Counted from the first letter of the stretch, positions 40,346-52,510 are shown. The stretch: DNA of 64,000 nucleotides from Sequoia sempervirens (GCA_007258455.2 VDFB02275535.1:24505-88504); one strand, 5' to 3'. Notes: generated by a model not told the origin, from the letters alone. Made by a program: numbers and translations.

Positions 40346-41600
40346 ATAAGCTATTCTTCTGGTATGCTCAGTTCTCTTACCGGTACTTCCTTGATGAAAT
40401 TAAAATGCTCTGTGTCCTTCACCTCCACACTTGAAACAGGTTCCTCTGAATGGTCTCTTCTCAGATCTTCCTTCATCCCTCCTATATCCATCATTGCAGT
40501 AGGAATTATGACCTCCTCTATCACTGTAGTAGAAATTTCTATATTCTCTTCCTTTGCGGTATGAATTACAATCATTTTCTTCACCGCGGTAGAGCTTTGC
40601 ATCCTTTTTTTTCTCTGCATACAATATTCTTTCTCCAAATTATGATCCTCTCCTCTGGAATCTTCCTCTTGCACTCCTTTTTCTTTGTTCAAGCTTCCTA
40701 TTAAGTTTTCTTTTTACCTTCAGCACAAACTAGTATGCTTCCTCAATTGATGTCATCTTCACTAGGCTCAAATTCTTTTTGGATATTTTTTCTCAGTCCA
40801 TTGGTGTACCTCACATCCTTCTCTTTTCTTGCTTCACTAAGTCCAACTCTAATGATCATCTTGTGAAATTATTCAGCATATTCCTTCATAGACCTCTTCT
40901 TTTTCCTTAGGTTCTGTAATCTTTTAAGCAATTTAAGCTCATAATTAGCAGGTATAAATTGATTCTTTAACTTTGTCACCATCCTATGCCACTTTATGAT
41001 TTTCTCTTTTCCTCTTCTATTTCAATCTTATTGAACTTCTTTCTACCATAAAGTAGCATGTCCTTTCAACTTAGTTTTTGAAAGCCTCACTCTTTATGGA
41101 TCTTCAATTTCCTCATACTTAACATATTCTTCCATATCATTAATCCAATCAATCAATTCCTCAGGGTTTAAATATCCCGTGTAATTTTGAATTTCAATTA
41201 TAAGTCACTTACCAATTTTAGAAATAGCTTTCAACATCTTCACTTGACTTGAATCTTCTTCCTCTTCATCTAGGGTTTCTTTATTTTGATTTGTAGCATG
41301 ATCTAACTCATTGTTGCTTTCATCCTCATGTTTAGGGTTTAGACCTCACCTTCTATCTTCTTCTATAGCATCTAATCATACTCACATTTCTCGCATCATC
41401 TCTAGAATTTCATCCATTCTTCCAACAAAAAATCACCATAGCAAATGCTCTCCTAGGAGGCATCTCTCTCCTTGGATTTGGTGCAAAAGCCACAATTTGA
41501 TGATTTGGCTACAAGGATTTCAACTACCTCACAATTGATGATCAATTGAAAACACATGTAAATCACCTCAGGCTGATGATCCACTCACCACAAGGAATGA
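40346..41600 (-). pseudogene. Ty3-H Gag relic
   Basis: Minus strand: an acidic N-terminus (EDESNNELDHAT, EEEEDSSQ; about 41320-41230), a Gag domain (EELIDWINDMEEYVKYEEIE, about 41165-41105; NQFIPANYELKLL, RSMKEYAE), then a charged tail with YRRDEGRSEKRPF and the knuckle CFKCGGEGHRAF (about 40445-40400, fourth Cys lost). Several stops and frame changes. The order Gag, knuckle, protease is normal for Ty3/gypsy. Confidence 0.7.
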
Positions 41601-41619
41601 CTTCAAGACTTGAAAACTT

Positions 41620-41631
41620 GCTCTGATACCA
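41620..41631 (-). promoter_or_regulatory. Ty3-H primer-binding site (initiator Met tRNA type)
   Basis: TGGTATCAGAGC on the minus strand, a perfect match to the common plant Met-tRNA primer site, two bases inside the LTR edge at 41634. Confidence 0.85.
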
Positions 41632-41633
41632 CT

Positions 41634-42205
41634 TGGTGCAGTTACAAATGGAGGGTCCAAAACTAACTATCCAACCGTCCAGCTTAGAGTCAACACGATG
41701 GAAACAACATAAGAAAATACTTAGTAGATAAAGATATTTGTTGATTCAAAAAATTGCAATCTTTCATGCCTCATATACCTATTGCATGCAAAATAACTAG
41801 GGCTCATAGGGCTACTGCAAGGGAATTACAACATTACAACTTGCACAAAGGCCTTATTCAACACTAGATCTAAATATCCACAATATTTGAATTCTAATCC
41901 TAAATATAATCACTAACAACTTTCCTATGAATTACAAATGATCTCAAATATGATTTTCTAGCTCCAATAATGGACTACACTAGCCTCGAGGGTCTGCAAA
42001 CCCCAATGAATGATCAAGAATGTAGGTTGGCCTTAAAACATGAAAGATAATCCTTCACAAAATGAAATCTATTATAGATCTCCAAAAAAGATCCCCTTGG
42101 ACCCAAAATAGTTTTATGAAGTCCCATTAAGCTCCACATGCATTGGAATAGATTCGCATAATGAATTTTGGACTAGGTTGGCCCCAAATTCTTTGACTGA
42201 GAATA
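41634..42205 (-). repeat. Ty3-H 5' LTR (outer end uncertain)
   Basis: The plus-strand reading starts TGGTGCAGTTAC; the minus-strand LTR would end GTAACTGCACCA against the primer site. The outer end is placed near 42205 only because the Ty3-E LTR begins there. No second copy is present in the window. Confidence 0.5.
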
Positions 42206-43559
42206 TGTAATGTTGTAAAATTACACCCCTTGCAATTTCACTTACATCATTGCATCCACTTTAGTGTCCACTCCCTTATAATTTGTGTAGGCTCATTTTA
42301 GCCCCTGTATTAGCCTTTTTCCCCTCTCAGGATGCTCAAGACCCCTTTTTAGTAGCTACCTTTGTGCATTAGATTTGTGTCAAAACCTTGTGCTTTTCCC
42401 ACTCTCATCATTTTGTAGCTTGATGTTTCTAGACAGTAGCACGTCGTGCTAGAGTCCCGTGACATTTCGACGTTCAAATGACCATTTTTGAGTGCCTTGT
42501 CACTTGTCAGCACTTTTGTTGGTGGTAATGGCCCATGATGCCTTGTAATGGCTTGGGAAGCTTCTTTTCCCTCCTCTTCTCTCTTTAAATGCTATCTTTT
42601 CAATCCATTGGGTCTTCTTCTTGGTCTATCTCTCTTGTAGACACTCTCTTCTCTCTTGCTTTCTTGCTTGCATAGCTCTCTAAAAATTTCTACATAACTC
42701 AATCTCTCAAGTTCTTACAACACTCTTTGTAACTCTCTTAGCTCTTGCAACTCTATCTCTTTCCTTGGCTCCCTCAAGCCTTGTAGGTGATATCTATCTT
42801 GCTTACCTTGTATCTTTGAGCATCTTGGGATTTCTCACATCCCTTTTCTAAGAATTTTATTATTTTTTCTATCTATCTATCTTGTGATACATGTTCTCCT
42901 TGAGTGGGGATTGCTTTTATCACTTCGTATTTGCTTACTTTATTCACTTTATCTATCTATCTAGCTTTCTGTGGAGGTGGGAACACCGAAACGAGGGTTT
43001 GACTGTGGCAAGCCCCTAAATAGCCCTGACATTTTTCCCTCGGTCTTATGTGAGCAGGTGTTGAAGATATTCATTTTCTCGAGGCTTCATTGTTGGGTTT
43101 ATTGTGAGAACTTTCTTTATCCTCTTTAGTCTTATCATTTACTGTACTTTATTTTAGTTCTGTCATATTCTATTACTTTCCCACATTTTAAGGTTCTTAG
43201 CAATCATAATAGCAATAGTTTCTTTGTGTTTTCTGAGATACTCTCAATTTTTAGTCCGTATGAGATGCCAACACACCTTTGGGACTATACCACATTACGT
43301 TGTCATTTGTATTTCACACTGCCATCATAGACCAAAAACTTGCTAGTCTATCTAGAAAGTCGCTATTACCTACTCATTCTGATTTTGAAACTCTCACAAT
43401 ATTACTTGAGGTAGTTTAGGGAAGTTCACTCCTTGGGATTCTCTTGAGAATAAAGTGACTCATGTGTAGTGAATCCCCCTTCTCCATATTTTGGTGAACT
43501 TGATGTGAAAACACCTTCCCCAATTTTTTTTTTGGGGCGATGCCCCGAACCCCATTTCA
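42206..43559 (+). repeat. Ty3-E 5' LTR
   Basis: Starts TGTAATGTTG and ends CCCATTTCA, like the CCCCATTTTC...TTTCA end of the Ty3-A LTR. It contains the conserved G/C hairpin (42995-43015) and a small GGGGC-gat-GCCCC hairpin (43534-43546). No matching second copy was found: the LTR-like segment at 52511 shares only short blocks. No clear target duplication. Confidence 0.6.
42995..43015 (+). other. conserved LTR hairpin, Ty3-E copy
   Basis: GGGTTTG pairs with CAAGCCC (one G-U pair) across the 7-base loop ACTGTGG. It lies directly after GGGAACACCGAAACGA, matched at 53238-53251. Confidence 0.55.
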
Positions 43560-43574
43560 TACTGTCAGAGTGAT

Positions 43575-44300
43575 ATGTCGGCCTTCGACCAACTTGTCTA
43601 TATCTCTATTTCAAAATGTACTTTCTATCTTTCTTACTTCCATTCCTTTCTAGCTTTGTTAAGAAACTTCAACAAGTTCCCTTACAAGCGTGTGAAAGTG
43701 AGTTCTTTTCTCCTTTCTTATTATTCTTTGTTGATCCCTTTCCTAAAATTCCTTCTAGGGATGTTTTGGTGCAAGAGGATGAAATAATTGATGATTTTAT
43801 TAATATTAATCTATCTTCTCTTCATTCAAAGGCCTAAGGGACCCATCATTTATCTAACTCTAGCTAGTCCTTCTTCTAAAATAATTTATTCTATTAATGG
43901 TGTTCCGTTTGACAGTGATTCTCCTAATCTTTCTAAGGCTCCATCTTATAGAGCAGTGGCTCATACTTATAAGATTAGAAAGAATAAATTAAATATTAAT
44001 CGACCTACTTCTTTACCACCTTCTCAACCAAGTCTTCCTTCAACACCTAAACCTACAACTAAATCACCTGGTGATTATGATCTTATCGAGTAACTCCATA
44101 TTACTCCGACTAAGATCTCACTATGGGAATTGCTTCAATCTACTTTGGTTTATCAAGGTATGCTTCAGGAAGCCTTGGAAAATATCCTCTTTCCTTCTTC
44201 TACCAAGCCAATGGATGTTAATGCGTTGATAGCTCATATTCGTGCAAATTTTCCAAATATTATGTTCTATCCACAAGGACTCCCACCTGGGGAAGTACAA
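43575..44300 (+). pseudogene. Ty3-E gag-position ORF
   Basis: Starts with hydrophobic sequence like Ty3-A's, then one acidic unit, VLVQEDEIIDDFININLSSL (about 43760-43825). After a frame change come YRAVAHTYKIRKNKL and a Pro/Ser-rich segment. The family motif DYDLIE is followed by TPTKISLWELLQS (about 44075-44140), the pre-protease linker also seen in Ty3-A at 12270-12350. A single acidic unit against many in Ty3-A shows a length difference in this protein. Confidence 0.55.
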
Positions 44301-45220
44301 AAGCAAGGAGACCCTCCAATGATCATAGTCAACATTAATAAAATTGGCATTAGACGTACTCTCATTGACACTGGTTAGAAACTTAATGTATGTAGAATTG
44401 ATTTGTTGCCTAAAATTAAAATTGATTAATCTTATCTTCTCTTGCTTCTTCTCTTGTTATTTGTGGGTTTGATAATGTTGTTCAACAACCTTTAGGCATG
44501 ATAGTCTCTCCTTTAAGGTTGGGACCCATTACTATACCCACCCTGGTATATGTTATGTCAAAAAAATTAACATATAATCTTCTCCTCGATAGACTATGGA
44601 TTCATGCTATGGGTGTGGTCCCATCTACCTTGCATAAATCTATTAAGTTCATTTGTAACAATCAGGTAGTCACAATTAGGGCTGACCCTAATGCCATAAA
44701 CTTATGTGAGATAATAGTTGCTAGTCATGATTCAATTGTGCCTACTCTTATCCTTTTAGTATCTCCCAATGTGTTGATGTCTACTCCAATAGTAACTATT
44801 ATAAATGATACTCTTGAGACAGATGTGCCTAAAGAATATCCTTTTGAAGCAATAAATCTTAAGTCTACTCTTTCTACTTCTCAAGAGAATGCATGCCTTG
44901 GTGATGATTGGGGTTCTTTAGACTTTATAAAATCCTTCATTGGGAAATATAAAGTTGACACAATCCACTTAAACCTTCTAATAACATCATCCAAACCCAC
45001 TATCAAAGATGGTTATTCTTCTATATTGTGGGATAATGTGAACACAAATTGTAATGTTCTTAGTGTCGATCCTCCCCCCTTTAAGGAAGATGATCACACC
45101 TCTAAAAAAGAGGCTAATTCTGGTAATCCTATCAAGAAGGTTGATGGCAATCCCTTAGAGTATAATCCCCATTGCTGGAATAATGCTCTTTATGAAGATC
45201 CTCCTCCTCAAGATTTTTAG
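44301..45220 (+). pseudogene. Ty3-E retropepsin-like protease
   Basis: RRTLIDTG, then a stop, then KLNVC (catalytic Asp at 44367; the stop sits where Ser is usual), then GLIMLFNNL in another frame. The long open piece 44498-45220 (240 codons) holds LTYNLLLDRLWIHAMGVVPS and LHKSIKFICNN, matching YNILLRRQWIHEIHAVPS in Ty3-A. It ends with LGDDWGSLDFIKSFIGKYK and a tail. Two breaks in the first part, the rest open. Confidence 0.7.
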
Positions 45221-45400
45221 ACACATCATGGCCTTGGCTTTAAACTTTCCTCTAAATATGGTTATGGGCATAAACATTATGGGTGTAACAAACAAGGAAT
45301 TCAGGTTCCTATAGAATGTACACCTTGTAAGCATAATTTAGCGCTTGGTTGCTCGAATGAATAATCTAAACAAAAACCATAGTTGAATGTTGGCATGATT
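45221..45400 (+). pseudogene. Ty3-E G-patch-like remnant
   Basis: HHGLGFKLSSKYGYGHKHYG, then CNKQGIQVPIECTP (about 45226-45335), corresponds to the G-patch module of Ty3-A (GYSGKGCGAREQGIHIPI). The glycine pattern is partly kept. It shows the module is a family trait. Confidence 0.5.
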
Positions 45401-46300
45401 CCCACTTAACCTAATTCTCTTAGATTGATTTATTTTCCATTATTTGATGTCTTCATGTCTTCTTCTTGTGAGCAGTCAAACTTTTCTCCACAAGAGAAAG
45501 GGTTGCTTCCTACTCCTCATTCTTTGTATGAGCAAGAGCGTATTCTATTGAGTATTCTTCCTTGGCCCTAACCATATAGCATCTATGCCAGATTTTCCCC
45601 CTCCACCATCCTATCAAGGACCATGAGACAACCATTCAGAAAGGAATTCAAGGATTACTTTTGTGCCTCCTAAAGAAAAGAAATCCTTTATAAAAAAACC
45701 AAAAACCCTTATGGTTTCCCAACCTTTGGTAGTTCCTTCAATTCCTCCTACAAAGGAAGAAAAAATACTAATGCTGGAAAAAACCTGAATCCCCTCTTCA
45801 CAAGATGAAGCTTGTGCAAGACAAAATCTAAGTGTAAAGGAATGCAAGTGAAGATATCATGCTATATCTTTCTAGCTTGCTGAAGATAAAAAAATCCTCA
45901 CTTGATAAGATCCCATCAATGCAACCAAATTCCAATGAGATAACTCCCACCCATACATCCTCGACATTACCTAACTCCACTCCACCTCCTTCACCAAATC
46001 AGGAAGTTGAACCTTATCTTTCCCATTAAAGCTAAAGATTAAAAATATGTCACATGGATGATAGTGCTTGCAATCATATCGATAACACTAGCGTGTAAGC
46101 CATCGTGGTGTATTTTGATACCAATTCAAAATATAAAATGAAAGAAAAAAAAATATCATAATGAATTTAGATGGGGGCAACCATGATGATCCTCTTTCGA
46201 CAAGTGACCCATTGTGTGTTGAACCTAACACTTCACCTTGTACCACACTTGATGTAGTTCCTCTAGCTTGTTATATGCCTTCTATTTATGATGAGGAAGA
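45401..46300 (+). pseudogene. Ty3-E decayed Pro/Ser-rich coding tail
   Basis: Broken frames with PPSYQGP, VPPKEKKSFIKKPKTLMVS and, just before Copia-F, NLDGGNHDDPLSTSDPLCVE, then ACYMPSIYDEEDF. No domain recognised. The sequence stops at Copia-F's edge and resumes at 51190. Confidence 0.45.
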
Positions 46301-46733
46301 TTTTGGTATGTGGTGACTAATCATGCAAATACTATACACTCTTTACGTATCCTCGCTGGGTGCGCCCCCCAATTTTTTTTCCTTTTAACACATCAAGGTT
46401 TCCCATTAACACATCAAAGGGTCGGTAGTTAAATTTGTAACCGAAAAATGAAAAACAACTTTGTAAAACCCTAATTCTAGAAGCTTCCAAAAAGATTTTT
46501 ATGAGCGGTTGGGATGTATATTGTGGCATGGTGTTCATGAGATTGTAATCTATTTTGCACTAGATAATAAAATCATTGGATGATTGAGTTTTTGTGGATG
46601 AAGCCCATATTGGGTGAAACACATTAAATTCTATGTTGATCTCTTTTGTGTTATTCTTCATTGTTATTTCTAGGTTATTTAATCTGCATATAATTGTTAA
46701 TGTTTATTACTTTGATCTACTTGAATCCTAACA
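46301..46733 (+). repeat. Copia-F 5' LTR
   Basis: Closely matches 50775-51189; differs by scattered bases and a longer T/C-rich stretch near 46365-46385. Ends ATCCTAACA. Confidence 0.9.
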
Positions 46734-46735
46734 AC

Positions 46736-46749
46736 TGGTATCAAAGTTG
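46736..46749 (+). promoter_or_regulatory. Copia-F primer-binding site (initiator Met tRNA type)
   Basis: TGGTATCAAAGTTG two bases after the 5' LTR. Confidence 0.8.
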
Positions 46750-46798
46750 TGTTTATTTCGGTCGATTGGAAGTAAACCTCTAGATTTGAGTGGGAGCA

Positions 46799-47510
46799 AT
46801 GGAAGAAGAAAAATTCAAAGTTGAGAAGTTCAACAACTAGAATTATCAATTATGGAAGATGCAGATGGAAGTTTATTGTATCAAAAGGATCTATGGTGTC
46901 CATTAAAAGGAAAGGCAAAGAAAGATGCTACGATGTCCAATGAAGAATGGGAGATTTTGGATAGAAAGGCACTAGGAACCATTCAGTTGTTCCTAGTACC
47001 ATATGTGGCATTCAATATAATAGAAGAAAAGACAATAGAGGATTTGACAGAAGCTTTGGCTAAATTGCATGAAAAACCCTCAGCCTCAAATAAGGTATTT
47101 CTCATGAAGTATTTGTTTAATTTGAAAATGATTGAAGGTGGATCTATGAAAAATAATTTAAATGAGTTTAATATGATTAACAGTCAATTAAATTCTATAA
47201 AAGTGAATTTTGATGAAGAGGTGAGGGCTCTCTTGGTTTTATGTTCTTTTCCAAAAAGCTAGAATAGCTTGGTAATGGTTGTAACTCTGTCTTTGGTTCA
47301 AATACATTAAAATTTGATGATGTTGTTGGTGTTATACTTAGTGAGGAAATGCGACATAAAAGCATAGGTGAGAGTCCAACATCGGGCAATGCTTTGACTG
47401 TAGAGAACAAGGGAAGAAAAAAAGAGAGAGGAAAAATCCCAAAAAAATTGTGGAAAGTCACAAGGGAAGTCGAATGTTAGGACACTTCAAGAAGGATTGT
47501 TGGTCTTGAA
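46799..47510 (+). pseudogene. Copia-F Gag
   Basis: The start is ATG 46799 (MEEEKFKVEKFNN), then a stop where Trp is usual, and the typical YQLWKMQME. A one-base shift near 46870 moves to the frame that reads LYQKDLWCPLKGKAKKDATM, then NEEWEILDRKALGTIQLFL and on to 47262, the UBN2-type copia Gag domain. The zinc knuckle near 47455-47505 is decayed (NCGKS; LGHFKKDCW). Confidence 0.82.
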
Positions 47511-48007
47511 AGGGTAAACAAAGAGAAAGAAAACATGATGACAATAAGCAAGCTAATGTTGTAAGTAATAAATTGAAGGATGATTTAATTCTATGTTTAT
47601 ATAATGCTAATGATTCCCGGGTAATAGATTTAGGGGCTTCATTTCATGCCACACCCCATAGGAAATATTTTGTAGATTATGTTTAAGGTGATTTTGGACA
47701 GTTATATTTAGGTGATGATGAACCCTGTTAGATTGTTGGAAAAGGAAAGATAAAAATCAAGTTGCAAAATAGAAATGAATGGTTGCTACAGGAGGTAAGG
47801 CATGTTCCAAATTTGAGAAGGAATTTAATTTCTATAGGACAACTGGGTAGTGAAGGTTGCATAGTTACCTTTTCAGACAAATTCTGGAAGGTCACTAAAG
47901 GTGCATTAGTAGTAGCTAAAGGTGAAAAGGTAGGAACATTGTATTTGTGTACTGGTAATACTTATAGCTACTACAAAAATAGTTGCCACGCAGGGACAAA
48001 AATATAA
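47511..48007 (+). pseudogene. Copia-F protease
   Basis: VIDLGASFHATPHRKYF (about 47620-47670) is the copia protease active site, with D-L-G instead of D-S-G. QEVRHVPNLRRNLISIGQLG (about 47787-47846) follows in an open frame to 48007. One or two stops separate the halves. Confidence 0.8.
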
Positions 48008-48890
48008 TTGTGGCACCATAGAATTGGGCACATGAGTGAGAAAGGGATGAAGATCCTTCACTCTAGAAAGTTGCTACCAGGTTTGGAGCAAATTGACTTG
48101 GAGTTCTATGAAAATTGTGTTTATGTAAAACAAAAAAAAGAGTTTGATTTATCAAAGTTGGGAAAGAGAAGAAGAGTGAGAAATTAGAGCTTGTGCATTT
48201 AGATGTATGGGGACCAACTCAAGTATCTTCTCTTGGTGGCTCTTGCTATTATGTTACTTTTATTGATGATGCAATTAGGAAAACATGGGTATTTCCAACA
48301 ACAAAAATGAGAAGTATTTGAAACTTTTAAAATGTGGAAAGCTTTGGTTGAGAATGAGATAGGAAAAAATGTGAAGTGTCTTAGATTTGATAATGGAGGT
48401 GAGTCTAGTAGCAGAGAATTTGAAAATTATTGTTCATTCAATGGAATCCATAGGAAAAATATGGTTCTTGGAACCCCACAAGAAAATGGCGTGTCTAAGA
48501 GGATGAATAGGACCATTATGGAGCATGCAAGGAGCATGCGATTGTATGTTGGACTACCCTTAAACTTTTGGGAAAATGTTGTACATACAATTATTTATTT
48601 AATAAATAGGGAACCTTCAAATCCTTTGGATGGTGGAATTCCATAGGAGGCATGGATGGGTAAAAAGGTAAACTATTCATTTCTAAAAACCTTTGGTTGT
48701 GAAGTTTTTGTCCATGTTGATATTGAAAATAGAACCAAGCTTGAGGCTAAATCTAAAAAATGTACCTTCATTGGATATGGAGTAGATGAATTTGGTTATT
48801 GGTTATGGGTCTATGGAAATCATAAAATCATTAGAACCAAAGATGTTATATTCAATGAGAAGGTCATGTATAAGGATCAATTGTAGGAAA
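48008..48890 (+). pseudogene. Copia-F integrase
   Basis: The pre-integrase zinc domain reads WHHRIGHMSEKGMKILHS and FYENCVY, with one Cys now Tyr. The core shows LVHLDVWGPTQ-like sequence after a shift, CLRFDNGGESSSREFENYC, and GTPQENGVSKRMNRTIMEHA, so the D, D and E positions are visible. AYLINREPS-like and FGCEVFVHVDIENRTKLEAK blocks follow to 48886. A few frame breaks lie before 48332 and one stop near 48645. Confidence 0.85.
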
Positions 48891-50090
48891 AGAAGCATGA
48901 ACAAGCCAAAAAGGAATATGTGGTGCTGGATGAGATTCCAGAAAATGGAATACCAGTTGCACCTAATGCTCAACAATAACAAGTTATCCCACAAACTCCT
49001 GCTAGTGTTACACATTCTACAAGGATAACTAGACCTCCAAAAATATTTTCTCCATTGTTATATTCTATATTATTAACAGATTCTAGTGAACCTGAAGGTT
49101 ATGAAGAAGCAATGCAGGTAGATACCAAAAAGCAGTGGGAGCTAGGCATGAAAGAGGAAATGGATTCCTTATTGCAGAATCAGACTTGGGACTTAGTCCA
49201 ATTTCCTGTAGGTAAAAGAGCATTGAAAAATAAATGGGTTTACAGGTTGAAGGAAGAAGATGCAGGCAAGAAAACATATAAGTCTAGATTCATGGTAAAA
49301 GGTTTTGCATAGAAAAAAGATAGATTTTAATGAAATATTTTCTCTGGTTGTAAATATGACTTCTATTAGAACTATTCTAAATCTTGTGGCTACAGAAGAC
49401 TTGCATCTTAAATAGCTAGATGTGAAAACAACATTTCTCCATGGGGATTTGGAAGAGGAAATATACATGTAGCAACAACATGGATATGAGGTCAAGGGTA
49501 AGCAAGAATTAGTGTGTAGGTTAAAGAAGAGTTTGTATGGCCTGAAGCAAGCACCTCAACAATGGTATTTGAAATTTGATAGTTTTATAGCTGAACAAGG
49601 TTACAAAAGATGCCATTTTGATTATTGTGTTTATTTTAAGAAATTGGGTAATAATAGCTATATTATCATGTTGCTTTATGTTGATGACATGCTTGTAATT
49701 GTTGGGTCTAACATGCAACATATTAATGATATTAAGCAGAAATTAGAAAATTCATTTTCTATGAAGGATTTGGGTGCAACAAAAAAAATCCTTTGTATGA
49801 GGATCACATGGGATAGGATAAACAAAAAAATATTTTTGTCTCAAAGTGAGTATGTAGAGAAGGTGTTGAAAAGGTTTACCATGCAGAATGCAAAAGTAGT
49901 TAGTACACCTTTGCCTAGTCATTCTAAGTTGACTAAGGAGATGTGTCCAAAGACAAAAGAGGAGGAAGATAAAATGTCTAAGATACCATATGTATCAATC
50001 GTTGGTAGCTTTATGTATGCAATGGTATGCACAAGGCTAGATATTGCACATGTAGTGGGAGTTGTGAGCAGGTATATGAGCAATCCGTGA
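48891..50090 (+). pseudogene. Copia-F reverse transcriptase
   Basis: GYEEAMQVDTKKQWELGMKE, then EMDSLLQNQTWDLVQFPVGK, NKWVYRLKEE and YKSRFMVKGFA; a frameshift near 49310; VCRLKKSLYGLKQAPQQWY; the catalytic LLYVDDMLVIV (YVDD at 49677-49688); FSMKDLGATKKILCMRI; and SIVGSFMYAMVCTRLDIAHV. The long piece 49512-50090 is open. Confidence 0.9.
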
Positions 50091-50640
50091 ATGGAACATT
50101 GGAATGCGGTAAAATGGATTCTCTAATATTTAAGAGGTACTACTTCAAAGAAACTATGTTTTGGAGGAACAAATTCTACTCTAAAAGGACATGGTGACTT
50201 TGATCTGGCGGGTGATATTGATAAAAGGAGAAGTACTATAGGGTATGTTTTTACTATAGGAGGTACTGGAAATTGTTGGGTTTCAAGGTTGCAAAAGGTT
50301 GTTGCACTTTCAACCATTGAAGCTGAGTATTTTGCTGCTACGAAAGCTAGCAAGGAGATGATTTGGTTGCAACTTTTTTTGGAGGAATTGGGACAATGAT
50401 AAGAAGATATCCCTTTATACACTGATAGCCAGAGTACCATTCATCTTGCTAATAATTTAGCTCTACATTCAAAAATTAAGCACATACAACTTAGACACCA
50501 CTTCATCTGGTTAGTTTTGGAGGATAGATAGTTGAAGCTAGAGAAAATTCACACAAGTGAGAATCCTACAGATATGTTCACAAAGGCAGTCACATGGGAG
50601 AAATTGATTTCCTCATCAATTTTCGTTGGCCTTCACAACT
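50091..50640 (+). pseudogene. Copia-F RNase H
   Basis: DFDLAGDIDKRRSTIGYVFT, then VSRLQKVVALSTIEAEYFAA, EMIWLQLFLEELG, YTDSQSTIHLANN, IKHIQLRHHFIW and ENPTDMFTKAVTWEKL. The catalytic Asp, Glu and Asp positions are kept. Two in-frame stops near 50400 and one near 50530 break it. Confidence 0.88.
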
Positions 50641-50722
50641 GATAATGATGGACATAAGAAACCAACCAGACCTGTAATCCAGTGGGAGCTACCAATGCAA
50701 CGATGTCATCTAGGATCATTCT

Positions 50723-50776
50723 CCAAGTGGGAGATTGTTTGGTGTGGAGCCTGATCAGTCTCCAAGTGGGAGATTG
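50723..50776 (+). promoter_or_regulatory. Copia-F duplicated polypurine tract / LTR edge
   Basis: CCAAGTGGGAGATTG occurs twice, at 50723-50737 and 50762-50776. The first copy is followed by a decayed LTR start (TTTGGTGTGGAGCCTGATCA), so PPT plus LTR edge seem duplicated with a 39-base period. Confidence 0.75.
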
Positions 50777-51189
50777 TTGGTATGTGGTGACTGATCATGC
50801 AAATACTATACACTCTTTACATATCCTCATTTTTTCTCATTAACACATCAAGGTTTTCCCGTTAACACGTCAAGGGGTAAGTAGTTAATTTTTTAACCAA
50901 CAAATGAAAAATGACTTTGTAAAGCCCTAATTCTAGAAGCTTCCAAAAAGCTTGTTATAAGCGATTGGGATGTATGTTGCAGCATGGTGTTCACGAGATT
51001 GTAATCTATTTTGCATTGTATAATAAAATCATTGGATGGCTGAGTTTTAGTGGATGTAGCCCATATTGGGTGAATCATGTTAAATTTTGTGTTGATCTCT
51101 TTTGTGTTATTCTTCATTATTATTTCTAGGTTATTTAATCTACATATAATTGTTAATGTTTATTGCTTCGATCTGCCTGAATCCTAACA
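50775..51189 (+). repeat. Copia-F 3' LTR
   Basis: TGTTGGTATGTGG start, CCTAACA end; matches 46301-46733. Confidence 0.9.
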
Positions 51190-52490
51190 CAAGTTTGGGA
51201 TGCAGACGATTTGATATAGATCAACTTGCATGTGTAGTACCCATTTATGTCTTTGTGTCTTTTCTTGCACATAAAGTGATATCCTCATAATGTGTTCTTG
51301 ATGTGTATTTGTGTTTGTTATTTTTCTTTGGATGACCCTTGATGTTCCCATTGACACAAGGATACACAGAATTTTTTTTTATTGTAGCACTCCTCTATTT
51401 ATATCTTCATTCCTCTTTGTATTGTAAACATATTTCTTTTGTTCCTTTTGGGAACAATAATCATTGAGAAATTTAGGTCTCTTCCATGTTGACCCAAAAT
51501 ATTTTATGTCATCTTCATGTGTAATTCCTCTTTTATGTTCATATTTCTACAAGTATTTGGAGAATGATGTCAATCTAAAGCATGATCATATTATACATTA
51601 TCTCTTGTCTATACCAAGACATATTTGTGTCAAATCTTTCATGTGCTCTTTTATGTTGTTAATTATATGATTTTTCTTTGGATGGAACCCCTTTTCATGA
51701 GTTATCTTTTTGGGAACATATCACTTGGAAAAGGGTTTCCCAACAAGATCTCATGACCTATCATTTTAAAAATATCATCTTAATTCTACCTTAAAGACAA
51801 TTTCTTCCAGTTGGCATTAGCAATTACTCAAATGTGTGGACATATGTATTCCATTATGTGTTTTTGTTCACAAAATAGGAACTTGGTGATGCTTTCATAC
51901 CATATTGATCATATTTGTAGTGTCTTATCAAGGTTATTTTGTAAATAACAAGTTTTTCTCATAATTATTAGTATGGTTGACATGAGAACTCACCTAGTGA
52001 ATACCAAACTTCACTAGCCCATGTTGTTTCTTATCAAGATCACCTTATGAATACCATACTTCACTAGCTTGTGATGCCTTTATCTGTTCATGGGTCACCT
52101 AAAAAATATTGAACTTTGCTAGCATGTGATTTATGCATATTTTAGGTATGGATCCTAGTAAGAGTCTATAGATCTTTCTAGTTTATAATTTTATCCCCCC
52201 TTTTCATGTTTGCATTGTGTCTACATTTTTTTTTTGCATTATGTTTATTGTATATTTACTTGTGTCTTTATGGCATATTATTTGTGTATGGTTTATCATG
52301 TTTCTCTTATTGCATTAGATCTCATGTTTGTGCATTCTTTTGTCTTTACATTGTTGCATGGTAGGATCTTGAGCCTAGGGACGAGTGCCTCTCCTAGGTT
52401 CAATGTCATCTTCTCTAATGTTGTGATGAAAGAACCCTTTCTTGGCTTCTCCTTACTTTAGTGTGAGCATGAGCGTAAGTTCATACTCTC
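51190..52490 (+). other. Ty3-E 3' internal region, no gene recognised
   Basis: T-rich, mostly non-coding sequence. It opens with AAGTTTGGGATGCAGACGAT, matching Ty3-A near 28092, so it is the continuation of Ty3-E past Copia-F. Short frames (for example 52210-52461) show no motif. Three near-repeats of a 'cacctagtgaataccaaacttcactagc'-like unit lie near 51985-52120. Confidence 0.55.
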
Positions 52491-52510
52491 ACTAAAGTGG
52501 GGGATATTAA
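52491..52510 (+). promoter_or_regulatory. Ty3-E polypurine tract
   Basis: ACTAAAGTGGGGGATATTAA just before TGTACTATC; near-identical to Ty3-A's tract. Confidence 0.65.

Larger units (their letters stand above)
46301..51189 (+). mobile_element. Copia-F: nearly full-length Ty1/copia element
   Basis: LTRs of 433 and 415 bp, a Met-type primer site and a polypurine tract (duplicated) frame Gag, protease, integrase, RT and RNase H in the copia order. The 3' LTR starts TGTTGGTATG; the 5' LTR start reads TTTTGGTATG, one base off. I could not find a convincing 5-bp target duplication (GAAGA against CAAGT). Multiple stops and a few frameshifts make it inactive, but it is the best preserved autonomous-type element here. 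Confidence 0.92.

Noticed and set aside
46301..46733. Copia-F target duplication
   Set aside because: Flanks read GAAGA and CAAGT; three of five bases match, which is not convincing.
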